Assembly (NCBI GenBank): GCA_002702065.1
Contig: NZXX01000001.1
Span: 806,001-870,000, forward strand
DNA length: 64,000 bases
Direction: 5' to 3'
DNA from: Anaerolineaceae bacterium
GTDB lineage: Bacteria > Chloroflexota > Anaerolineae > Aggregatilineales > Phototrophicaceae
Positions 6,957 through 14,298 of this stretch are shown piece by piece. The position numbers were made by a program, and so were the translations under genes. Numbering within the stretch: position 1 is the stretch's first letter; every line of letters begins with the position of its first letter. The notes beneath the pieces were generated by a model. That model was given only the letters and a program-made list of their open reading frames with translations. It had not been told where the DNA came from and ran no database searches.

Positions 6957-8690
6957 ATGTCTATTACATCGAAAAGATGGTTAATTGCGCCGCCGATGCC
7001 GCACACGCTGCTGCGGCAGTACCGCCAGATCAACCCCATCGTGGCCCAGGTTTTGTACAATCGCGGGCTAAAAGAACCGGATGCAGCTTATAAATTTCTT
7101 TATGATCGGGATGTAGACACCAACCCTTTTCTGATGAAAGGGATCAATCAGGCGGTTGCGCGCATTCGTCATGCCATCAAAAAACAGGAATCCATCGTTG
7201 TCTATGGCGACTTCGACGCGGATGGTGTGACCTCGACGGCCCTGCTGATGCAGACGCTGCGCGCGCTGGGGGCGGTGGTCAAGCCCTATATTCCGCACCG
7301 GGTCGACGAAGGCTATGGCCTGAACAGCAAGGCGCTGCTCAAGCTGGCGCGCGCCGGGGTCAAGCTGGTGATTACGGTGGACTGTGGCATACGCTCGGTC
7401 GAAGACGTGGAAGACGGTAAAGCCGCCGGGCTGGACATCATTATTACGGATCATCATTCTATCGGCCCCGAAATTCCCAACGCGCTGGCGGTGATCAACC
7501 CCAAGCAGGTCGATTGCGACTATCCCGAAGACATGCTGGCCGGGGTGGGTGTAGCGTATAAGCTGGCTCAGGCGCTGCTGCGTGTTGAGGGCAATATGCG
7601 TCGTAATGCGCTGCCTCTCAATGAGGAAGATTTGCTTGATCTGGTGGCAATCGGCACCGTCGCGGACCTCGCGCCGTTGAGTCGGCTGGAAAACCGGGCG
7701 CTGGTGCGGCGTGGGTTGCAACAGATTAACCTGGCCCGGCGTCCGGGTTTGCGTGCCTTGCTGGACGTCGTTGATCTGGAAGCGGGCAAAGTGTCCGCCA
7801 TGACCATCGGCTATATGCTGGGGCCGCGCATCAACGCAGCGGGTCGATTGGGCAGCGCCATGACCGCTTATCATCTGCTGGCTGCGGCTGATATGAAACA
7901 GGCCACGCGGCTGGCTGAGGAGCTGCACGAACTGAACTCGCAGCGGCAGGACCTGACCCGTGACGCACAGGACCTGATTCGCGAACGGATCGAAGCGGAA
8001 GCGGATGACGATAATCTGCTGATCTTCGCGGCTGATCCCCATTTCCAGCCGGGTATTGTTGGGCTGGTGGCCGGGCGGCTGGTTGAGGAATTTTACCGGC
8101 CTGCGGTGGTCATGGAGCAGGGTGAAGACGAAAGCCGCGCGTCCTGCCGTAGCATCCCCCAGTTCGATATTACGCAGGCGCTCGACCAGTGCGCTGATTT
8201 GCTGGTGCGGCATGGTGGTCATGCCCAGGCTGCTGGTTTTACCGTGCTGAACAAAAACGTCCCGGACCTGATGCAGCGTCTGGTCGGTTTGGCGCAGCAA
8301 ACGCTGGCCGGGCAGGAGCTGAAACCGACGCTCGAAATTGATGCTGAGGTCGATACCAACCATGTGTCGGAACACCTGCTCGAAGAATTGCAGCATCTGG
8401 AACCCACTGGCTACATGAACGCCGCGCCGGTCTTTATGATGCGCAACGCCTATATTCTGGAATGGCGGCTGGTCGGGCGGGACAACCGGCATCTGAAGCT
8501 GAAGGTGGCACGGGCTGGCCGTCCGCCGCTGGATGCGATCGGCTTTGGGTTGGGTGAATGGGCCGCCCAGCTACCCGGTCATGTGGATCTGGCTTATCAA
8601 CTGGAACTGAATGAGTGGAATGGCCGCCGCAACTTGCAGTTGAATGTACAGGATATTCGCCTGTCCGAGAGTGCCAATGGTTCGGCGTAA
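6957..8690 (+). CDS. recJ: Single-stranded-DNA-specific exonuclease RecJ
   Basis: A protein of 577 residues. RecJ degrades single-stranded DNA 5' to 3' during recombination and mismatch repair. The DHH phosphoesterase motifs are YGDFDADG (83-90), VDCGI (141-145) and TDHH (164-167); the DHHA1 motif GGHAQAAGF is near 419-427, followed by an OB-like C-terminal domain. The N-terminus SKRWLIAPP matches the family, supporting ATG 6957 although no strong ribosome site precedes it. The 3' end overlaps the start of the following secreted protein gene by 14 bases. mutS is encoded 6 kb away on the other strand. Confidence 0.95.
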   Translation: MSITSKRWLIAPPMPHTLLRQYRQINPIVAQVLYNRGLKEPDAAYKFLYDRDVDTNPFLMKGINQAVARIRHAIKKQESIVVYGDFDADGVTSTALLMQTLRALGAVVKPYIPHRVDEGYGLNSKALLKLARAGVKLVITVDCGIRSVEDVEDGKAAGLDIIITDHHSIGPEIPNALAVINPKQVDCDYPEDMLAGVGVAYKLAQALLRVEGNMRRNALPLNEEDLLDLVAIGTVADLAPLSRLENRALVRRGLQQINLARRPGLRALLDVVDLEAGKVSAMTIGYMLGPRINAAGRLGSAMTAYHLLAAADMKQATRLAEELHELNSQRQDLTRDAQDLIRERIEAEADDDNLLIFAADPHFQPGIVGLVAGRLVEEFYRPAVVMEQGEDESRASCRSIPQFDITQALDQCADLLVRHGGHAQAAGFTVLNKNVPDLMQRLVGLAQQTLAGQELKPTLEIDAEVDTNHVSEHLLEELQHLEPTGYMNAAPVFMMRNAYILEWRLVGRDNRHLKLKVARAGRPPLDAIGFGLGEWAAQLPGHVDLAYQLELNEWNGRRNLQLNVQDIRLSESANGSA

Positions 8691-10053
8691 AATTGTATGC
8701 CTCCTGCTGGTACTGCTGATCGGCGTACCGGTGCTGGCCCAGGACGAAAATCGTTTTGGCATTGTCGAAGGGTTCTGGTTCCCGGATGTGACCTGTGACC
8801 TGAACGCGGGTTGGGAGCGAATCATCTTTGACTGGGCGCAGCATCAGCCCACTGGCCCGGACGACTGGCATACCCTCAATGTGGATGATCGCTGGCTGAA
8901 AGCGGCCAATCAGTGCAACCGCGAGGTCGTCGCGCTGCTCAAGAACACGCCTGCCTGGGCGACCGATGGCACTGCCGGGCCGGGTGTGCCGCGCGGCCTC
9001 GACCTGCCGGTCGATGACCCTGATAATGTGTGGGCGAATTTTGTACGCCGGGCCGCATCCTATTATGCCAGCCGGGGGGTCAATCACTTCATTATCTGGA
9101 ATGAGCCGGATATTTCGCCAGAGACGTATGGCTTTGAATTCGAGGGCGAGGTTGAGGATTACGCCCGGCTGCTGAAGGTGGCTTATCTGGCGGCCAAGGA
9201 AGGCAACCCGGCAGCGGTCATTCATCTGGCAGGTACGACGTACTGGCATGACGTGAACACTGGCCAGCGGCTGTATATGGATCGCCTGCTGGAACAGTTG
9301 ACTTCGGACCCCGAAGCCGCTGCGAGTGATTACTTCTTCGACGTCTTCAGCCTGCATATTTATTTCCGCACCGATACGGTTTATGATATTGTCAGCGAAG
9401 CGCATGACCTGCTGGCATTGTATGATCTGGGTGATAAACACATCTGGATTAACGAAACCAATGCCGCGCCAACCGATGACCCGCAGTGGCCGGTGCAGCG
9501 CCCGGTCTATCAGCTTGACCTGGAACAGCAGTCATCTTTTCTGGTACAGGCGGCTGCGTTGGGCATCGCAGCCGGGGCGGACCGCATGGCGGTTTACAAA
9601 CTCTATGACCAGCAGCTGCCCGAAGGCGGCGAATCCTTTGGGATTCTCAGCCCGGCGGATCAGTCACCGCGTCCGGCATTCGACGCCTGGAAAACGGTGA
9701 TTCGTTATTTTGGCCGGGTGGAGCAAGTACAGCGTGCGCATACCGAACAGACCGATGTGGTCCGTTTGGTTCATGCGGATGGGCATGAAACGCTGATCCT
9801 GTGGGCCCGGACCGACGAGGCAGTGCGGGTACAGATTAATGCCACCGCAGAAAAAGCGCAGCAGATTGACGCTTATGGTAATATCAATCTGTTACACGCC
9901 AGCGCAGATGGGTATGTGATCAGCTTGCCTCCGGCGCGATGCAATGACGTTGATGGCTGTGCGGTGGGCGGACCACCTGTCTTGCTGGTGCAGCCCGCAG
10001 GTGTGGCACAGATCATCGAAGTTGATAGTCAGACACAAATGCTGTTTGAGTAG
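8677..10053 (+). CDS. Secreted glycoside-hydrolase-like (clan GH-A/GH39-like) protein
   Basis: A protein of 458 residues with a clear signal peptide (residues 1-20, ending VLAQD). The body looks like a TIM-barrel glycosidase: WNEPD near residue 140 gives the putative acid/base Glu, and HIWINETN near 258 a candidate nucleophile Glu. Such proteins act outside the cell on plant or microbial polysaccharide, but the substrate is unknown. A C-terminal beta domain (from about residue 360) follows the barrel. ATG 8677 lies inside the end of recJ; an in-frame ATG at 8644 would put the signal peptide too far in. A similar protein is encoded at 21989. Confidence 0.65.
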   Translation: MVRRKIVCLLLVLLIGVPVLAQDENRFGIVEGFWFPDVTCDLNAGWERIIFDWAQHQPTGPDDWHTLNVDDRWLKAANQCNREVVALLKNTPAWATDGTAGPGVPRGLDLPVDDPDNVWANFVRRAASYYASRGVNHFIIWNEPDISPETYGFEFEGEVEDYARLLKVAYLAAKEGNPAAVIHLAGTTYWHDVNTGQRLYMDRLLEQLTSDPEAAASDYFFDVFSLHIYFRTDTVYDIVSEAHDLLALYDLGDKHIWINETNAAPTDDPQWPVQRPVYQLDLEQQSSFLVQAAALGIAAGADRMAVYKLYDQQLPEGGESFGILSPADQSPRPAFDAWKTVIRYFGRVEQVQRAHTEQTDVVRLVHADGHETLILWARTDEAVRVQINATAEKAQQIDAYGNINLLHASADGYVISLPPARCNDVDGCAVGGPPVLLVQPAGVAQIIEVDSQTQMLFE

Positions 10054-10069
10054 GAGCGGCACAAACCTA

Positions 10070-11080
10070 ATGGACAACAACAAACCCCGGCGCGAAATGA
10101 AATTCAATTATGGCGGTCAGGCGGTCATCGAAGGCGTGATGATGCGTGGCGCGCATTCGGCGGCGGTGGCGGTGCGCAACCCTAAAGGCGAAATCGTCAT
10201 CCATGAAACACCACTCAGCCGCACGCTGTACCGCAGCAAGATCATCAAAACGCCGTTTGTGCGCGGGGTCATCGGCCTGTGGGATGCCATCGGCCTGGGC
10301 ACACGGGCGTTGATGTGGGCGGCGGATGTCGCCGTTGGTGAAGACGAAGAAGTGGATTTCAACGGTCCGATTGGCTGGGCGACGATCGCTTTTTCGCTGG
10401 CGCTGGGGATGGGCTTGTTTTTCCTGGTGCCGACACTGGGCGCAGCGGGGCTGGGCAATCTGCTGGGCCTGACGCCGGATGGTGTCGCCCCTATCGGCTT
10501 CAACGCGTTTTTGGTGAACCTGATCGAAGGGGCGATTCAGATTACGCTGCTGATCGGGTATATCTGGGCGATTGGCCGCATCCCGGATGTCAAACGGCTG
10601 TTTGGCTATCATGGCGCGGAACACAAGACCATCAATGCGTATGAAGCCGGGGCCGAACTTACACCGGAAATTGTGGCGCAGTATCCCATTGAGCATCCGC
10701 GTTGTGGCACGGCCTTTTTGCTGACGGTGGCGTTCGTCAGCGTGCTGATTTTCTCGCTGCTGGGCCGCCCGCCGCTGCCGCTGCTCATCCTCTCACGGCT
10801 CATTTTTATCCCGGTGATTGCCGGGGTGGCTTATGAGGCGCTGCAATTCTCCGCCCGTAACCTGCACAATCCGATTATTCGGGCGATCATCAAGCCGAAT
10901 CTGGCCTTGCAGCACCTGACAACGCGCGAACCGGACCTGCACATGATCGAAGTGGCGATTGTCTCGTTCGAGCGCGTGCTGGTGTCGGAAGGTATCCTGC
11001 GTGAAGACGAGGTGGTTATCCCCGCCCCGCGCCCCGAAGCGGTTTCCCCGACTTTGGCGGCAACAGGTTCTGGCGATTAA
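10070..11080 (+). CDS. DUF1385 (YqhQ-type) membrane protein
   Basis: A protein of 336 residues matching the DUF1385 family by its signatures GGQAVIEGVMMRG (15-27), GYHGAEHKTINAYE (179-192) and HPRCGTAF (209-216). Four hydrophobic segments are visible at about 103-124, 146-168, 214-232 and 238-257, so it is an inner-membrane protein with conserved His and Cys residues at the membrane face. The family is widespread in Firmicutes and Chloroflexota and has no settled biochemical role. ATG 10070 has AGGAG overlapping the upstream stop with a long 13-base spacing. The stop overlaps the convergent gene. Confidence 0.85.
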   Translation: MDNNKPRREMKFNYGGQAVIEGVMMRGAHSAAVAVRNPKGEIVIHETPLSRTLYRSKIIKTPFVRGVIGLWDAIGLGTRALMWAADVAVGEDEEVDFNGPIGWATIAFSLALGMGLFFLVPTLGAAGLGNLLGLTPDGVAPIGFNAFLVNLIEGAIQITLLIGYIWAIGRIPDVKRLFGYHGAEHKTINAYEAGAELTPEIVAQYPIEHPRCGTAFLLTVAFVSVLIFSLLGRPPLPLLILSRLIFIPVIAGVAYEALQFSARNLHNPIIRAIIKPNLALQHLTTREPDLHMIEVAIVSFERVLVSEGILREDEVVIPAPRPEAVSPTLAATGSGD

Positions 11081-11967
11081 ATCAGCCGGTAGCCTTCTAT
11101 TGCGGCTTTCTTGTCGTTGAAACAACTGGTGTAAATTTCAACATCCGTCACATATTTTTGCAGGCGGATGTTGTGTTTTTCCCCATCAACCTCGAACTGC
11201 ATGTCCCATGTGTCCGGGCCTGTCGCGGTTTGTGTCATCAGCCTGACGCCGTCGATAGCGGTGATACCCCGCTGGGCACGCAGCAAATAGTCCGCTGCCT
11301 GTGCCGGTGCATCCCACGCGACCTGTCCGCGCAGGTATTCCAGCGCGATTTCACCCGTATCACTGGCATGGACGATGGCGCTGACGTTATCGGGCGTCAT
11401 GCGTCCATAGCAGATACCGTGTGGCAGGACCACGCCGGTTGGCGCGAAGCGATGACCGCCGATGTGCGTACACTGCCAGACATAGCTGCCGACCTGTTTT
11501 TGCAGTTCGTTGTAGATGCCGACGCCGTACAGCGCGCAGCAGCGGTCGCGCTGGGCATTGGTGCAGACCAGATACAATGGTTCGTCACTCATGGATGCGG
11601 CGAAGATCGGATCGCCCTTCACCATCGACTCCACATCCAGTTCGAGCAGATCGTCATAGCTTGCCAGCGTGTAGGCGTACAGGCGCGGCCTGGCTTCACC
11701 CGTTATGGCGACGAAGAATCGAATTCCCTCGCGTTTGGTCTGGCCGGGTTGGCGAATGAACAGAAATTTAGCGCTATCAATCGCGTTAGTCCAGCCATTG
11801 ATATGGGCTTTGATGGCCTCCGGCAGATCACTTTCGGGCAGTGCCTTCGCACCCCAGGGCCGGTTATATTCGAGCATCAGCCACACCCGCGCTTCCGGTG
11901 CAGAACCATACAGCGGTTCGTCAGTCTCCTGCGAAAGATGGGCGCAGTAATAATCTTGAGCTTCCAT
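11077..11967 (-). CDS. Sucrase/ferredoxin-like (Apd1-type) protein
   Basis: A protein of 296 residues of the Suc_Fer-like family, related to yeast Apd1, with a thioredoxin-like ferredoxin fold. Candidate cluster ligands are visible: CTNAQRDRCC (C135, C143, C144) and CTHIGGHRFA (C166, H168, H172). Apd1 is known to bind a 2Fe-2S cluster with Cys and His ligands, so this is probably a redox protein of the cytosol. ATG 11967 has GGGAG upstream. It is the last gene of a minus-strand series from mutS through the TIR gene, 70 bases after the latter, and is tail-to-tail with the DUF1385 gene. Confidence 0.8.
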   Translation of the reverse strand: MEAQDYYCAHLSQETDEPLYGSAPEARVWLMLEYNRPWGAKALPESDLPEAIKAHINGWTNAIDSAKFLFIRQPGQTKREGIRFFVAITGEARPRLYAYTLASYDDLLELDVESMVKGDPIFAASMSDEPLYLVCTNAQRDRCCALYGVGIYNELQKQVGSYVWQCTHIGGHRFAPTGVVLPHGICYGRMTPDNVSAIVHASDTGEIALEYLRGQVAWDAPAQAADYLLRAQRGITAIDGVRLMTQTATGPDTWDMQFEVDGEKHNIRLQKYVTDVEIYTSCFNDKKAAIEGYRLI

Positions 11968-12037
11968 GTTGTCTGTCTCCCTGTAGGGTGGCGATTATGG
12001 CATCGAAGATGATGGCCGTCAAACCCTGAACAGCGGT

Positions 12038-13531
12038 TTACATGCCGGTAACGCGGGTCGTGACATCGGGCTGGACATTCATCTTTTCCAGACGTTGTTG
12101 CAGGTAGTGGTCGATGGCCTGTGCCAGCAGCTCAAGGGCTTCCTTGTAATCATTAATAAAGGTGATGTCGGCCCCTTTGGCCAGACCATAGAGACGTTCC
12201 TCAATGCTCGTTTCGCGGCAGACGACCGGCACAATCGGGCGATCATAAATCTCCGCCCAGCGGATTTCCTCCTCAACATGCTTGGACCGCATGGAATCCG
12301 GCGAGACGATAATGAGGAACACTTTGGTGTGATAAATGGCGCTGCGAATCTCGTTACCAAACGGCAGGCCCGGTGCATCCTTGGCATACCACCAGACACT
12401 ATAATCCAGTGCCTCAAGGTCCTCGACCAGCAGCCGTACCCACTCCTTGTCTTTGTCCGAACTGGACACGAATATCTGATAATCTTCGAGCATCTTGTCA
12501 GGTGGCGGTGTGTCTGGGCCGGTGGCCGACTGGCCGGGATGCGCTGACGCATGGGCCGTACGCCGGGCGAGGCCGCGATTGCTGCCTGAACGCAATATGA
12601 CGAGGGCCGCTACCGCAACTCCCAGCGCCAGCGCCGCGAGAATACCGGTCAGGTAGATCAGGTTGGTGCTGGCATTGGTCAGCGACAGCATTTGCGCCGC
12701 TTCCGCCGGGGATAACTCGTTGCTCTCCGTCGCTCGGAAGACCGCAACGGTTTGTTCCACGCGCAGTGCGATTTCGGTTGCGTCCGGGCGCTGGGTGATG
12801 GTGATGCTTGTCGACTGTGGAATGACTGCCTGTGCGGTTGCCGTTGCCGCCTCATCCTCCATGGCCGTTACATCAATCTGTGCCTCAGCGGTCGCTGTAC
12901 GGGCCATGCCGGTTCCATCGACAACTTCCGTATACACTGCCGCAGCCGTGGCCGAAGCGTCTGTACTGGCAACCGGGGCCGCATTCTGGGTGATGAGCAT
13001 GACTATCAGCAAACTGATGATGATGAGAACGATCAGCACAACCAGCAGGGGCACGGGCAGGCGATGCTTTGATGCTTGCCGGGTGGGTGCAGCAGGCCGT
13101 GGTTGTGTGGCTGGCTGCTGCTGCGGTCTTTTGGTCCGCATCGGCACCGAAGCCGAACTGGCGTCGATGGCTCGGATCAGGTTTTCGATGAAAGTCGGCC
13201 AGTCGCCTGTGGCATCCACCATCTGATAATTGGCGAGTGACGCCGGTATGGATGCGGCTTCGACCAGCACCGGAATGATCGGCTTATGACTCTGCTCTGC
13301 CAGTTGAATCTCGCGCTGGACGGTTCGGTTGGCGGCGGTAGCCGGGCTGAGCAACGTGATAAATACCTCGGCATCCTGAATGGCGGTGTCAATCTGGGCG
13401 GTCCACAAATCACCTGTTTTCAGGTCATCCGTATCAACCCACGTGGTATAGCCCCGGTTTTCCAGATCAGTGACTAATCGCCGGGCGACATCGGTATTGC
13501 TCCGGCTGTAGCTGATATACAGATAGCCCAT
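12038..13531 (-). CDS. Membrane-anchored protein with two TIR domains (TIR-TM-TM-TIR)
   Basis: A protein of 497 residues. TIR domain 1 spans 1-125 (GYLYISYSR start, WVDTDDL, FITLLSPA) with candidate catalytic E74. A Pro/Gln-rich linker leads to TM1 (158-182), a 105-residue Thr/Ala-rich segment outside the membrane, TM2 (290-313), and TIR domain 2 (350-475; DYQIFVSSSDKDKEW, FLIIVSPDS) with candidate catalytic E422. Both TIR domains would be cytosolic. Bacterial TIR domains commonly cleave NAD in antiphage defence or signal by assembly. ATG 13537 is too close to GGAG (3 bases), so I prefer ATG 13531 (9 bases). It begins 15 bases after the toxin gene of a VapBC-like pair. Confidence 0.85.
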   Translation of the reverse strand: MGYLYISYSRSNTDVARRLVTDLENRGYTTWVDTDDLKTGDLWTAQIDTAIQDAEVFITLLSPATAANRTVQREIQLAEQSHKPIIPVLVEAASIPASLANYQMVDATGDWPTFIENLIRAIDASSASVPMRTKRPQQQPATQPRPAAPTRQASKHRLPVPLLVVLIVLIIISLLIVMLITQNAAPVASTDASATAAAVYTEVVDGTGMARTATAEAQIDVTAMEDEAATATAQAVIPQSTSITITQRPDATEIALRVEQTVAVFRATESNELSPAEAAQMLSLTNASTNLIYLTGILAALALGVAVAALVILRSGSNRGLARRTAHASAHPGQSATGPDTPPPDKMLEDYQIFVSSSDKDKEWVRLLVEDLEALDYSVWWYAKDAPGLPFGNEIRSAIYHTKVFLIIVSPDSMRSKHVEEEIRWAEIYDRPIVPVVCRETSIEERLYGLAKGADITFINDYKEALELLAQAIDHYLQQRLEKMNVQPDVTTRVTGM

Positions 13532-13546
13532 TGGCATATGCTCCGG

Positions 13547-13960
13547 TTAGGGCAGCAGTTCCAGATAGTCGCAGTGGGATGGTCGAAAGATCATGAAATC
13601 GCGCCGGTCAAAGGTGCAGATTTGCGTCACATTCAGTCGTTCAGAAAGGGCCATGATGCAGCAGTCGACAAAGTCCAGTCGAGCATCGGGGTATTGTTCC
13701 ATGATGGTGAGCGCCTGGGCAGCGTCTGAAATCAGGATCGGTTCGAGCGGTATTTGCAGCTCAAGAATGAGGCGCAGAAAACTGGTCACGGCGTGCTGGC
13801 CGATGCGATGTCGGAGTACGTGGGTGACTTCAAAGAGTGTGACACCCGGTACGATAAATGGCTCTCGATTGGTGCCGACGAAGTCTCTGGCTAACTGCCC
13901 ATTGCTGTCCGATTTATCCATCAGGCTATAAAGAAAACTGCTATCTACCAGGATTGCCAT
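13547..13960 (-). CDS. PIN-domain (VapC-like) toxin
   Basis: A protein of 137 residues with the PIN ribonuclease fold. Acidic metal ligands fit D6 (ILVDSSFL), E44 (TLFEVTHVL), D96 or D99 (LDFVDC) and D118 (TFDRRDF), so the active site looks intact. VapC toxins cleave RNA, often tRNA or rRNA, when freed from their antitoxin. ATG 13960 lies three bases after the stop of the partner gene. Isolated PIN proteins can also process RNA without being toxins, but the pairing argues for a toxin-antitoxin module. Confidence 0.8.
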   Translation of the reverse strand: MAILVDSSFLYSLMDKSDSNGQLARDFVGTNREPFIVPGVTLFEVTHVLRHRIGQHAVTSFLRLILELQIPLEPILISDAAQALTIMEQYPDARLDFVDCCIMALSERLNVTQICTFDRRDFMIFRPSHCDYLELLP

Positions 13961-13963
13961 CGT

Positions 13964-14248
13964 TTACTCGTCTTTCCGACGATTTTTGAAATGCTCCTCG
14001 ATAGCTTCCTCAATATGATCATCAAACTGGCTGGATATGTTTGACATGCCTGATTGGATATTGAGCTTTTCAGCCCGCTGGGCAAAGTTCATCATGGTAT
14101 CTGATGAAACGATTGCTGGTTTTGTCTTTTCGGCCTGCTGCCATTCCTCTACAAAATCTGACAGCACAGCTTCGAGTGACTTTTCTTCCTGATTGGCAAT
14201 CTGCTGTAATCGTGCGGCCAGTTCCTTGCTAATTGGCAAATCGGTCAT
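13964..14248 (-). CDS. Putative antitoxin of the PIN pair
   Basis: A protein of 94 residues, Glu/Lys-rich and probably helical, with an N-terminal PISKELAARLQQIA segment that could form a ribbon-helix-helix DNA-binding unit (residues about 3-40) and a C-terminal tail to wrap the toxin. I do not recognise a named antitoxin family. ATG 14248 has GAGGG seven bases upstream; the longer frame from 14269 is less likely. It is immediately upstream of the PIN gene, the normal antitoxin-first order, and has its own -10-like element at 14280-14285. Confidence 0.65.
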   Translation of the reverse strand: MTDLPISKELAARLQQIANQEEKSLEAVLSDFVEEWQQAEKTKPAIVSSDTMMNFAQRAEKLNIQSGMSNISSQFDDHIEEAIEEHFKNRRKDE

Positions 14249-14279
14249 TGCGCATCCCTCATCATGCACGCTTAACCAT

Positions 14280-14285
14280 ACTATA
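14280..14285 (-). promoter_or_regulatory. Candidate -10 for the toxin-antitoxin/TIR operon
   Basis: On the minus strand the sequence reads TATAGT, five of six matches to the -10 consensus, about 32 bases before the antitoxin ATG and just beyond the mutS stop. No convincing -35 is visible. Confidence 0.35.
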
Positions 14286-14298
14286 GCAGAAATTTGCG

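Noticed and set aside
7068..8492. 474-codon minus-strand open frame opposite recJ
   Set aside because: Antisense to RecJ, whose DHH motifs are intact on the plus strand.
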